Positions 1 through 11,353 of a stretch of 64,000 nucleotides of DNA are shown in pieces. The stretch spans positions 103,501 to 167,500 of the forward strand of contig JAOTOL010001643.1 in NCBI GenBank assembly GCA_034440575.1, written 5' to 3'. Numbering within the stretch: position 1 is the first letter of the stretch; every line of letters begins with the position of its first letter. Position numbers and translations under genes: made by a program. This DNA is from Imbricaverruca yamaguchii. Its lineage: Eukaryota; Arthropoda; Thecostraca; Neoverrucidae. Below the pieces are notes generated by a model. It was given only the letters and a program-made list of their open reading frames with translations. It searched no databases and was not told the origin of the DNA.

Positions 1-1200
1 TGTGGACAATTGCCTCCTTGTCCGCACGGTAAAAATCCCTCGGTGCTCTTCGATAGGAGTAGGCTAAAGCCGGCACCCTGGCAAAATCAGCTCGACACTC
101 AAAACACCCCAGCCCCACCCAAACCAAACAAATTATTATGTGGAGGAGTAAAGTAAAATTAAAACCAGTTAGACACCAGGGAGACGTCCCCAACCCAGCC
201 CCCGCCTCCAGCATCCAAAAACTTCGCACAAACTATAACGTAAAATTCCCTTAACGTAAATGTCCACTTGCCTGCACCTTGATCGTAACACTCGCTTTCA
301 TAGACAGATATGCAACGTGTTCCTTTAAAGGCGGCGCAAATGACCTTTATGGTCCGGCACGCCTAAAAAAACCACTCTCTTCCCCCCCCATGGTCGTCGC
401 CTAATTCGCAGCCTAACTGAGGATGATAAAATGACAGCTCAACACGATTCCAAAAGAACAGACGTGATATTATAAGATTTAGAAAGTGTGTTAAATTGAA
501 CATATTTCCATTTTAAAATGAATGAAACCATTAAAACGGCCTCGAATTTGTACCCCATATGACGTCATTTGTACCATTCGAGCCGACACGCAGGAAGGCA
601 TGGGAATGACAAGGGCCTGGGCACAGGCCCCCGTAATGTCTTGCGCTCGGATTCGGGCAGATCCGTCGGACCGTTTTCTATGTCCACCATAAGGTGACGT
701 CAGAAAATCCCTCATCCTCGGTGTTCATATTCCCACATCGTTGTCTTGACGAGTTTCCACTTTTTTAATCGGGAACAAACAAAAAAAAACACAGTGAACT
801 TAACTGCAGGGGCGGAACCAGAATCCCTTTTTAGTGAGGAAGGACGCACTCGTTTGGAGGAGCGCAATTTCTTCGGGGTGGTGCAAATGCGGGAGCTTAC
901 CTGAAAATACTATCTGAGAGAGAGAGAGAGAAGGAACTCAGGAATAATGAAGGTGGTATTTTCTCCTCAGGATTGTGTCATTTCTCTGTAGAGGAGCTTG
1001 TTCCTCCTAGATGGGTACAGTTGGTTTACAGATCCATCGAGCAGGACAGGTGTGCAAGTAAACGTCAGCATAGACGTGTAATATGGGGTCTCGGACGTCT
1101 GCAAAGGCCCGCAGACATTCGCAAGTACCCTTAGGAGCCTGTGAGCATCCGTACACGCTCGTGAGGATTCCTAGGCATTTGCAAGTATCCGTACACGTTC
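1..1200. other. Unassigned intergenic DNA with a weak degenerate tandem repeat
   Basis: No coding region is recognised. A short (GA)n tract lies near 915-931. Between about 1085 and 1200 there are loosely repeated units containing 'gcaagtatccgtacacg', which look like a decayed minisatellite with a period near 20 bp. The open frames here are short and have no recognisable domain. Confidence 0.4.
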
Positions 1201-2028
1201 ATAACCCGCGCCGCCTCGGGGGGGGGGGGTCTTCAACCGACCCCTCATGTGTTTCCGCGGAGAGTGAAGAAAAAACGGCGGACTTTTGCATACCTTTTCC
1301 CACATCAATTTGGCATGTTGTGTCAAACTTTTGAAGTCAGGTTATCTAGGGTCGACGACTTAGTCTAAATCAAGTAAGGTCATCTCCAAAAAAGTTCAAC
1401 CAGTCGCCACACTTTAATGGATACAGATATTTTGATGAAACTTTCAGCGTTTGCGTACCTTTAGGGATGCAACAAAACGCACCAAAGGAACTTCCCACTT
1501 TGTCGTTTTTAACTACTTATCAACATTGCATATTTGCCCATTAGAGTTCAAATCGAAGATTCTGGCTAAACTAAGGATTTTTCATCAGTGCAAGTTGACT
1601 TCGAACAACGTTTTTCGGTCAGATTTACCCAGTAGAAAAGGAAAATTCAAGAAAGATTGAAGCATCAACATTTTGAAATCCAGAAGGAAAAACGTTGGGG
1701 TATGCAAAAAAAAATCCTAGTCGAGTTCGCTGTCCTCTTCTGATCCCAGATAATCTTTTTCTTCAAATATCCCCCAAAATGAATTCCCCAAAGTAAAAGC
1801 ATGCTGTGATTCGCGAAAACCTAGGCCCCATAGTGACTTGATTTTTAGGGGAATTGGTGGGTGGGGGGGGGTATTGGACCCAATTCGTCCAGCGCTATCC
1901 GATGATGCATCTTTCATTTTCGTGCGACGCTTAGTTTTGATTTTAGAGGGGGTTCCTAACAGCTCCCACCCCACCCACCCCCTCGAGACGGAGTGTGAGG
2001 ATCTGACCGGAGAGACGGCTCGGGTTAA
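1201..2028 (+). mobile_element. MITE family A, copy 1 (TTAA-bounded, piggyBac-like ends)
   Basis: The left end reads ATAACCCGCGCCGCCTC and the right end, reverse-complemented, reads TTAACCCGAGCCGTCTC, so it has inverted termini beginning TTAACCC. The interior matches four other copies in this window (28602, 39651, 50610, 58254), with shared landmarks such as 'ttttcccacatcaatttgg', 'gatgcaacaaaacg' and 'gaggatctgaccgg'. No transposase frame is present, so it is non-autonomous. TTAA plus a terminal CCC is the hallmark of piggyBac-type elements; assignment to that superfamily is inferred from the ends alone. Confidence 0.75.
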
Positions 2029-2044
2029 GGGCCTACAGACGTTA

Positions 2045-2990
2045 TTAACACGTGCACGTCTGGGGCCGATATCTCCCCCCTCCGGTTTGTTCTCATTTGC
2101 CGCCAAACTAATCGGGCTAGCAAGGCAAAACCTCGCATAGCTGTTCATTGGTCTTTGTCGCAATACCTCACACATTTATAACCCTCGGTCATCTCAGGTC
2201 AGGTCACCAGGTCAGGCGAAGTGAGCCAACTACACTCGGAGTTCTAGGTGGCATAACTTCCACAATAATTGGGCGATTTATTTCAAACTTACAACATGTC
2301 ATGATCTCATTAGGGACTATAATATGTATATCGTTTTTTCGTAGCATTTACCTTAGGTCAGGTCGCGGCCATGGCTTCACCATTATAGAGCTATGGTAAA
2401 GTAAACAAATGTTTCCTGGTTACATATTTGCGCTCGGAATGATCTCACAACGGTTGTGGCATGTAGATGGAAGCAATGCTTAATGCTACCGCTGACATTT
2501 TTGCTCATTGACCTCACCAAGGTCATCTGAGGTCACCTGAGATCACTGCACATTTCTGCGCATTATATCACACTGCATTGAGCTAGAAGGCTGAAATTAC
2601 CGTCATTGTGCTTGCATCGCCACGACGTGTCGATTGATACATTACATGATCTCACTAGGCGACTTCATGATCTTGACCTGAGTTTTGGTTGACCTGATCT
2701 TAAATTACACCGCCTATTGTCGGTAGCGCAATTCAAGGACTGTCGAATAGCGTCCGCCGTTTGTTTCTATCTGTTACAGGTCCTGAGATATGTGTCAATA
2801 TCTAAGTCCCACCTGATCTGGTGGAATTTGAACTATGATGACCAAATGATCTGAATGTTGACCTGAGCGGGAAAAAAATGACTGAAATACTTTCGATAGA
2901 GCCCTCACCAGCTGTCCAACGCAGTTTTCCGTTTGTCGCTAGCATAGTTCTAGAGATCTTAGGGGGCAGACATCTGCCCCCCAGAATCAT
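2045..2990 (+). mobile_element. Repeat family Q, copy 1
   Basis: Begins TTAACACGTGCACGTCTGG and ends near a 'gggggcagacatctgccccc' hairpin. It is collinear over about 940 bp with 16592-17550, including the half-site cluster near 2196-2216 and the blocks 'ctgcattgagctagaaggct' and 'cgtttgccgtttgtttctatc'. It has no coding capacity. It starts only 16 bp after the right end of the family A MITE. Its right boundary is less certain than its left. Confidence 0.65.
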
Positions 2991-3189
2991 GCGATGCCAG
3001 AATCACGGGAATTTGTGCAATAGCATCCGATATATGGCTTTTCTGAAATAGCAGTGGCTCCATAGGAATCGGGTTACATCGAACAGGTGATGTCACGAAC
3101 AGTCAGTATGAAATATTCAAATCCTATAGTGACCATACCTGGTTATAGGGCCTCCAGTATTGCATTATAGCAGTCTATACCCATCAATC

Positions 3190-3950
3190 GGTTTTGCAGT
3201 GGCAATTTTCTCTCCTGTCTACTAGCTTTTGAGCCTTCCAAGTCATTCCTCCATTCACCTAAACATTCCAGACATGAACTCAAAAAGTACATAAAAGAGC
3301 TTTTAATATTAATAAGAATTGATTTGAATCTATTTTGTCAGATTTTCATTGGAAAATATTGTTCTTCATGGTGAGAAGGAAAATATTTTGGATGGATTGC
3401 TTCACCATAACGTTCCTTAAACCATTTTATACTTCGAAACCCATCTCCCAATAGTCGGCAGGTACCATACCAGTCAGTACACGAACGTCCTGCTCGTGCG
3501 GTGTGTTGTGAATATTTATTAGTTGTGAGATGTCAGCATGTCAGGAGTGTCAGGTATGGGTTTATAAACTTGGCTAGCATCGATTAAGTATACTTTTGTT
3601 ATCATTTTCTCTACCATTGTTCATGAAATTGGCTTATAACCTCATCCTTCGCTAATTTAACCACAGCCCCAATTTGTCATCTGGCAGTCATTTGTTGGCT
3701 CCCATACTCGTAGGGCTATGTGCAGTCTACACGTTAATCAGAAAGCATATTACAATTTTCTGATTTTCGCAAGTCACTTGCATTCAGCAGAGTCAATAGT
3801 AAAACCAATTTGGTTATTAAAACAGATGCGATAATTATATTCCGTGGTTGCTTTTAATATGCACAGATCATTATGCCGAGTCCACTCTCTCTATCTTGTT
3901 CCTGAGACCACGTGAACTGGGAGCAAAGTTTCGCTGTAAAACCAACCATT
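3190..3950 (+). repeat. Repeat S, copy 1 (direct-repeat partner of 7934-8725)
   Basis: About 760 bp, similar along its whole length to 7934-8725 in the same orientation. Shared blocks include 'ctctcctgtctacta', 'agcttttaatattaataag', 'ggtgtgttgtga' and 'ttggcttataacc'. No reading frame is conserved between the copies. The two copies flank the inverted-repeat block at 4.0-7.6 kb. Confidence 0.7.
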
Positions 3951-4002
3951 GAGCTTGAGCTGTTGTGCCATGCACCCACACGAGACGCCGAAAACAGACA
4001 CC

Positions 4003-4869
4003 ATCTCACCGACACGGTTTGATCGACACCATCTAGCCGACATGGACGATCTCGGCAACCGCTGGCTCGATCTTCATGAAACCTACACCAAACCATAGCC
4101 AGTGTGCCAGAGGCGTGTGGTTTGGACTTTCGTGACCTTGGGTCAGGTAAAAGGTCACGATATCGCAGAAAAACACAATTTTTGGTTCACCATCATGACG
4201 ATCTCGGTGGGTCGATCCCAATGATACCTTTCACGAAATGAATGGCCGCGTACCGGAGGCGTGTGGTTTGACTTTCGTGAGCTTGGCTCAGATCAAAGGT
4301 CACCACATCGCAGAAAAACACAATTTTTGGCTCACCGATATGACCGAGCTCGGCAACCGCTGGGTAGATCCCAATGAAACCTCACCCCCACGAACGGTCG
4401 CGTGCCGGAGGCGTGCAGTTTGGACTTTCGTGACCTTCAGCCAGGTCAAAGGTCACCAAACCATACGCGGCCGTTCGTTTGGTGAAGGTTTCATTGGGAT
4501 CGACCCAGCGGTTGCCGAGATCGGTCATGTCAGTGAGGCAAAAAATGTGTTTTTCTGCGATTTGGTGACCTTTGACCTGACCCAAGGTCCCAAAAGTCCA
4601 AACCGCACGCCTCCGTTACGCGGCCGTTCGTTTGGTGACGGTCTCATTAAGCTCGAGCCGGGGGTTGTCGAGATCGGTTACGTCGGTGAGCGAAAAATTG
4701 TGTTTTTCTGCTATTTGGTGACCTTTTACGGGTCTCAAGGTCACCAAAGTCCAAACCGCACGCCTGTGGCACACGGCCGTTTGTCTAGTGTAGAGTTCAT
4801 GAAGATCGAGCCAGCGGTTGCCGAGATCCTCCATGTCGGCGAGATGGTGTCGGTCAAACCGTGTCGGTA
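4003..4869. repeat. Foldback repeat F1 with about 80-bp inverted ends and 147-bp internal monomers
   Basis: The left end (from 'accatctcaccgacacgg', through 'gatctcggcaaccgctgg' and 'cgatcttcatgaa') reappears reverse-complemented at about 4790-4869. Inside, the landmark 'gcgtgtggttt' recurs at about 4112, 4259 and 4406 (147-bp steps), then the units switch strand near 4470. The 210-codon open frame across it is a by-product of the repeat, because it crosses the inversion point. It abuts the larger palindrome F2. Confidence 0.7.
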
Positions 4870-4870
4870 A

Positions 4871-7557
4871 GGGGTGGGTCTACTCTATTCCCAGTGCTGT
4901 TGCTGTGCCCATGCTCAGAAACTACCGAACCAAATTCCACCAAACCTTCACCAATCAATTCAGTTGGGTCGATTTACTTCGGACTTACTTATTTACTTCG
5001 GAATATGGGAACACTTTCCATACGCAAAGCAATAAAATTACCCCTTAAACTTGGAGCGGCCATTTTGAAACCATTTGAAAGTGCTGCCGTGCCCATGCTC
5101 ATAAACCGCTCCACCGAATTCAACAATATCTGCACCAATCGATACAGCATAGTCGATTTACCTGGAACTATACAATATGGTGGCCTTAACCTTGACCTAG
5201 GGTTGCAGATTAAGTACATCTTTTTTCAGTTATTGCCATGCCCATGCTCCTAAGCTAGTGAACCGAATTTCGTGAAATCCTCACGAATAGATGTCACATG
5301 GTCGATATACTTGGGCATTTTGAATATAGTGACCATGGCCTTAGGTCAAGGTCATAAAAAAGCACAAAACCATTTTAAGACATTTAACCACGCCCATACT
5401 CCGAAACTACCCAGTACAATTTCATGAAACCTTCACCAATCGACGTAACGTGCACGATATACGTGGGGTCTTGCATATTGTGCCTTTGGCTTTAGGTCAA
5501 GGTCACCAAAATACACAAAATGGTTTCCGTTGCTATTTGACACGCCCATGCTGCAAAAGTACCGAACCGAATTTTATGAAACATTCATCAATCGTCGTGG
5601 AATGGCCAATATACTCTGGAGTTTAAATATGGTGACCTTGGCCTTCGGTCAAGGTCATGAAAAATGCACAACTCATTTTAAGGGTAGTTGCGCCGCCCAT
5701 GCTCCGAAAATACGGGACCGAATTTAATGAAACCCTCACCAATCGACGTGCCGTGGTCGATATACTCTGCACTTTTCAATATGGAGACCTCGACCTTAGG
5801 TGAAGGTCATCAAAAATGCATAACACACTTTTCAAGGGTTGCTGCGCTGCCCATACTCCCAAAGTGCGGAACTGAATTTCTTGAAACCTTCGCCAATCGA
5901 CGTGCCATTGCCGATATACTTGGGACTTTTCAATATGGTGACCTCGGCCCTAGGTCTAGGTCATCGAAAAATGCAGAAAACTTAGGGGACGAGTGGTATA
6001 GGGTTAAGTTACTCGTCTCACAATCGGAAGGTTGTGGGTTCGAGTCTCAACTGTCGCTACTCTTCGTCCGCGATCAATCGGTGTGAGAGATTGGCGACGC
6101 TACATGGCTCAACGTTCGATGTGTCGTAAAACCAATAACCAACCAATATCCAATGCATACAACTCATTTTAATGGTTGCTGCGCCGCCTATACTACGGAA
6201 GTACGAAACCGAATTTCATGAAACCTTCGCTAGTCGACGTGCCGTGGTCGATATACTCGGGGCTCTTGAATATGGTGATAATTATTCGCTTAGTCGGCGT
6301 TATGTTGAGAATATAAATGACAATCACCATATTCTAGAGCCCAAAGAATATCGACCACGTCACGTCGAATGGCGAAGCTTTCATGAAATTCGGTTTCGTA
6401 CTTTCGGAGTATGGCGGCGCAGCACCCCTTAAAAAGGGTTTCATGTATTTTTGATGACTTTGACCTAAGGCCCAGGTCACCATATTGAAAAGTCCCAAGT
6501 ATATCGACAACGGCACGTCGATTGGCGAAGGTTTCATGAAATTCGGTATCGTACTTTCGGTGTATGGGCGGCGCAGCAACCATTACAATGAGTTTTATGC
6601 ATTTTTGATGACCTTGACCTAGGGCAGAGGTCACCATATTGAAAAGTGTGAAGTATATCGAACACGGCACGTCGGTTGGTGAGGGTTTTACTATACTAGG
6701 TTCCGTACTTTCGGGAGCATGGGCGGCGCAACCACCCTTAAAAGGAGTTTGATACATTTTTGATGACCTTTACCGCAGGCCATGGTCACCATATTTAAAC
6801 TCCAGAGTATATCGGCCATTCGACGTCGATTGATGAATGTTTCATAAAATTTTGTCATAAAATTCGGTTCGGTACTTTTGCAGCATGGGCGTGCCCAATA
6901 GCCACGAAAAACATTTTGTGTATTTTGGTGACCTTGACCTAAAGCCAAAGTCACAATATTCAAAGCACCACGTATATCGTACACGGTACGTCGATTGGTG
7001 AATGTTTCATGAAATTGTATTGGGTAATTTCGGAGTATGGGCGTGGTTAAAAGTCTTAAAAATGATTTTGTGCTTTTTTATGACCTTGACCTAAGGCCAA
7101 GGTCACCATATTCAAAAGTCCGAAGTATATCGACCATGTCACGTCTATTGGTGAAGGCTTCACGAAATTCGGTTCATTAGTTTAGGAGCATGGGCACTGC
7201 AATAATTTAAAATAAAGATGTACTTAATCTGCGACCTGAGGTCAAGTTCAAGGTTACCACATTGTAAAGTCCAAGTAAATCGACTATCCTGCATCAATTG
7301 GTGAAGGTATTGTTGAATTCGGTGGAGCGGTTTATGAGCATGGGCTCGGGAGCACTTTCAAAATGAGTTCAAAGTGGCCGCTCCAAGTTTAAGGGGTAAT
7401 TTTATAGCTTTGCGTAATGGTAAGGTTTCCCATATTCAAAAGTCCGCAGTAAATCGACCCAACTGAATCGATTGGTGAAGGTTTGGTGGAATTTGGTTCC
7501 GTAGTTTCTAAGCATGGGGACGGCAACAGCCCTGGGGCAACAGAGTACACCCACCCG
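4871..7557. repeat. Large satellite palindrome F2 (arms about 1.23 kb, 44-bp spacer)
   Basis: Left arm 4871-6278 and right arm 6323-7557 are inverted copies, joined by a 44-bp spacer (6279-6322). Each arm is a run of monomers of roughly 150-155 bp; the landmark 'gtcgatatact' recurs near 5299, 5454, 5607, 5757, 5910 and 6248, and in reverse on the right. The left arm carries a 168-bp SINE plus its 13-bp duplication. Without these the arms are 1227 and 1235 bp, so the symmetry is nearly complete. Monomers carry TCAAGGTCA-type motifs. No gene is present. Confidence 0.8.
5983..6150 (+). mobile_element. tRNA-derived SINE, copy 1
   Basis: The 5' head resembles a tRNA promoter: an A-box-like segment 'tggtatagggttaagt' and a B box 'ggttcgagtctca'. 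The body contains 'ctgtcgctactctt' and 'cgacgctacatggctcaac'; the 3' end is 'cgtaaaaccaataaccaa'. It is flanked by a 13-bp imperfect target duplication (5970-5982 and 6151-6163, aatgcaKaMaact). The right arm of the palindrome keeps the uninterrupted sequence near 6590-6602. Related copies lie at 33470-33615 (minus) and 46862-47046. Confidence 0.8.
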
Positions 7558-7933
7558 TCGGTGAGATGGTATGTGTTTTTTGTTGTTGTTGACCGTTCCG
7601 TTTGCAAGACATGGGATGTTTATATTTTTTTGCGAGAGTTATCCTTTCGTCAAACGAAGGTTTGTGAGCTATCGTTGATTAAATATGTGAGATTTTGCAT
7701 TGAGGTATTAAACTCTTTTTCATTCAACAAATCCATCAATGTGTGTTTATCGGCCACCACTTTTGGGCTACCAAAACAGGATCACTGTTGGAAAAATAGG
7801 CTTTCTATATTATGGCATCACAGTCTAAGCATTTTTCCTTGGAAAACTATCATTTTCTTGCCCTTGTGTGATTGAATGGTGCTGTTTCACAATGAAGTGA
7901 TTTGGGATAAAATGCTTAACATTCTTTGGACAG
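7558..7933. other. AT-rich spacer between palindrome and repeat S copy 2
   Basis: No domain, RNA gene or clear repeat boundary is visible. The open frame across 7483-7875 starts inside the palindrome and continues into low-information AT-rich sequence, so it is not treated as a gene. Confidence 0.3.
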
Positions 7934-8725
7934 TAGTCGGTTTTACACCGGAACTTTGCTCTCCTGTCTACTAACCTTTGAGCCTTCCAAGTTATTCCTC
8001 CCTTCAACTAAGTATTCGAGACATGAACTAAAAAAGTACATCGAAGAGCTTTTAATATTAATAAGGACTGGTTTTAATCAATTTATTTCAGCTTTTTCAT
8101 TGGGATAAATTGTTCTTGGTGGTGAGAATTAAACTATTGTAGATGGATCACTTCAGTATAATTTTCCTTGAACCATTATATATTCTGAAACCTATATCCC
8201 AATAGATGGCAAGTAACAAATCAGTTGGTGCACATTCATCCTACTCATGGGGTGTGTTGTGAGTTTTTGCTAGTTGTGAGGTGTGAGCATATTTGGAGTA
8301 TCAGTTATGGATTGATAAACTTGGTTGACATTGATTAAGTATACATTTGTTGCTATTTTGTCTGCTGTTGCTCAGGAAGTTGGCTTATAACCACATCCTT
8401 TGCTAATTTAACCATAGTGCCGACTTGCTCTCTGGCATTCATTCATCAGCTGCCATATACAGTAAAGCTGAGTGTAATGTCCATGTACATCAGAAATTGT
8501 ATTGTAATTTGCTGATGTTTGTAAGTATAATTTTACTTATTTTAGCAACGTCAACAGTGAAACCAATTTTGTTATTAAAATGGATGTGATAATTATATTT
8601 GGTGGCTGCTTTTAATGTATGAGGATCATTATGTCAGGTCTTCTCCCTCTATCTCATCCCAGGTCTCTTTCCTGAGACCTGGGACATGTGAGCAAGTTTC
8701 CACTGTAAAGCCAACTAGTGAAAAC
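7934..8725 (+). repeat. Repeat S, copy 2
   Basis: Direct-orientation partner of 3190-3950. It starts with 'gtcggttttacaccggaac' and ends near 'actgtaaagccaact'. Copy 1 ends in the matching 'gctgtaaaaccaacc'. The pair brackets the F1/F2 block, as two ends of a composite element would, or as a duplicated flank. Confidence 0.7.
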
Positions 8726-9144
8726 CACAATTCTCATGTCACACATTTTTTGTAAATTTGCAGATCAAGATTGTGGTAGTTTTTGAATTTGTGGACTATC
8801 TTTTTCCATTTTCATGTTTATGAATATGTCCAATTAACATGATTCAACCACTCATTTCCTCTGGAATTGCAACCTAGGTTGGTAGGTACCTACCTATCTA
8901 TTTACCTACCTAGGCAATTCTAGATTATTTGTGAAAATGGGTGGAATATACTTAGCAATTATTTTATGCCTACTTCATCAGCATTCTTTCCAAAGGAGTA
9001 TCAGTCATCATGCTTCTTGACATATTTTTATATAGTCTATCCATCATTTCTAGTGGTATCTCGTTAAGTATCATGCTTATGCTCACCTTTACATATCATG
9101 ATACACAAGCATCTTGTGACACAATTCCAGGTAAGGAACAACCT
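8726..9144. other. AT-rich stretch with (TACC)n tetranucleotide tract
   Basis: A 'ggtaggtacctacctatct' tract sits near 8880-8925, and a similar tract in inverted arrangement lies at about 9788-9840. Together they might mark the ends of one repeat, but the intervening DNA does not prove it. No coding sequence is recognised. Confidence 0.35.
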
Positions 9145-9556
9145 ATGATGGGTCTGTTCCTGACCCTGCTCCAAAAAAAAAGAATAGAGCAACTTGGAGC
9201 AACTTGGAGGAACTTGGAGCAGTTTGGAGCATGCTTGGTAAAAGGGAGAGCTGGAATGTCTGGAGTAACTTGGATTAAAAATCAGCTGTTTGTGCCTGTA
9301 TTATGGTTACATACATGATGAAGATGTTTTCAAAACTTGTTGATGCAGATGCTGTGAAGTGCTTCACAAATGTATTATCTTCAGTGCCTCATTTGTGCTA
9401 CTCCAAACTGCTCCAAGCTGCCCCTGTTCTTGGCCGGAGTAAGTTGGAATAGATTGGAGCTACTCCATTCTGCTCAGAAAACACATGGGAACATGGAGCA
9501 GCTACTCCAAGTTGCTGAGAGCAGCTTGGGGCTGGGTCAGGGACATACCTGATGTG
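9145..9556. mobile_element. MITE family T, copy 1
   Basis: The left end 'ggtctgttcctgaccctgctcc' region and the right end 'ggctgggtcagggacatacc' are imperfect inverted repeats. Subterminal runs of 'cttggagcaacttggagca' on the left and the opposite-strand form ('ctccaaactgctccaagc') on the right reinforce the inverted structure. The core holds 'tattatggttacatacatg'. The same pieces recur at 38.22-38.60 kb and 42.24-42.50 kb. Confidence 0.65.
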
Positions 9557-9984
9557 GTCTGTTTTGTAATGCTGGTTTATGCTAGCATGCATATTTTACC
9601 ATTATTGCTAGTATAAAAATCCCTCTTTTAGCATATATGCTAGCATACAAGGAACAAAGTATGCTCACTTGTAGGTGTCTTATGGACCTCAAAATTATGC
9701 TTCAAAACATAAAATGTAGTTTAAGCAGTGCTTTTTGCTGGGTGAATCAATAGCATCTTGCACCTAAGGAAATGCCACTATATAATCACTACCTAGGTAC
9801 CTACCTACCTACCTACATTGGCTGCATAGGCCAGGTAGGTATGCCATTGATTCATATCATCACTACTATATTTGTGTAAGCTAATATAAAATGCTTTAAA
9901 ATAGGTATTGATGTAAAAAGCATATTTATATTCCATATTTTTGAAACATTTTCCCTCTATGAAACAAGCAATGTTGCAGTAAAT

Positions 9985-11353
9985 TTGCACATTAGCATGT
10001 ACCCTGGAGGGCCTGGAGTTTGGCTCCATTAACCTATCATGAAGTTGATGAGACCTGACCCTGGTGACCTAATATTACCTTGAAAATATAGCATAACAAT
10101 ATAGATCAAACAAGTTCCTAGTGTTGCGAAGAACACTTCCCTTTTGCCAATATACAGAAACACATCATTGCCAATTTTTGTGGTCGATGCTATGCAATGT
10201 TTTAACTTTAATGACTCCTAACTTCAATAATGTCTGGCCAAGTCCCATTTCTATTGCTTTAATACCACCCTGGAAGGCCTCTGAAAATTATGTGCACTGG
10301 AGGGGGCAGATTCTGCCCCCTAAGATCTTGGGTCCTATTCAAGCTGGAGCAACAAATTTTGCAAGGTGGATGGTAATGAACTCTATTGTGTGAAATTTGC
10401 ATGACCTTAGGCCAATATCTTTAAGGTCAAATGAGATCAAAATGTAAAACATTTATGGTTTTGTGGTCCTTGGCTTCTCCTTGTTGTAGATCACTGTGAC
10501 TTATGTTTAAGTGCTCCAAAATGGCCATGAATGATGTTTTGGACATTACCAATGATGCAATACAAATGTTTGACCCAGTATTTGACCTCGGGTCACCTAT
10601 ATAACCACTTTATCAGGTCATTACCTGCTCCATTTACCGAAACCGGACTGCCTTCCCGACTGCTCCGTTGGGCGGCTCGACGCAATCAGCTTTGAAAAAG
10701 GGAGTGAAGTACATGAATAAAGTATGGAAGTGCTTAGGTACACAATAACAAACAGTAGTTTTCAGTATGTGTATGGAGTAATGTGCAAAGTGACATCAAT
10801 CACATGCCAGTCATTTGCATTTATGACAACATTCCAGTTGACCAACTTTGGTTCATTAACCTGTCATAAACTTGACCTGACTTGACATTGGTGACATAAC
10901 ATGACTTTGAAACTATGTACCATAAAAAATTTACACAAAACAAGTCACTAGTGTTGCTAAGAAAACTTCCCTTTTTCAAATATACAGTAGGCCATCAGCG
11001 TCGATGTTTGTGGTCTGGTGCTGCAATTAAAGAAACTTTAACTGCCCCTAACTCGCAAAAATTATCGGCCGTTTTTTCATTTCTCATTCATTTCTATGAT
11101 TTCTAAGTCATTTCTCGGCAGGTACATACAGTGACATATATTGGCCGGTAATATCTCAAGTTATATACGAAGAACCGGAGGGCTGGACGGATCCCCCCCC
11201 CCCTCCAGGGCGTGTGATAAACAACTTGTTGGTTATTTATAAGCAGGCACACAAGTATGGCATATATTTACCAGTAAGTCATGTAGTTATATACAATAAA
11301 CTGGAGGGGTTGGCGGATTTCGCCCGCCCCCCCACTCCAGGGTGCCTGATCAG
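9985..11353. mobile_element. Outer R-family element, interrupted by a second R copy
   Basis: The segment about 9985-10257 matches the interior of the R copy at 63.08-64.0 kb (shared 'caagttcctagtgttgcgaagaacacttcc' region in variant form). It stops at 'ctattgcttt', where the copy at 63.9 kb reads 'cttgctttaacc' onward. The matching continuation resumes at 11222 ('gttatttataagcaggcacac') and runs to an end 'ccactccagggtgcctgatca' near 11353. The element is therefore split by R copy 1 at 10258-11221. Confidence 0.65.
10258..11221 (+). mobile_element. R-family MITE, copy 1 (nested)
   Basis: About 960 bp with inverted termini: the left end 'tttaataccaccctggaagg' pairs with the right end 'ccctccagggcgtgtgataaa'. 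It is collinear with 63082-64000, sharing 'gatgttttggacattac', 'atcaggtcattacctgctc' and 'gacatcaatc'. No protein is encoded. A C-rich run precedes the right terminus. Confidence 0.75.

Noticed and set aside
4238..4870. 210-codon plus-strand frame
   Set aside because: It spans the inversion centre of foldback F1 and reads repeat monomers in both orientations.
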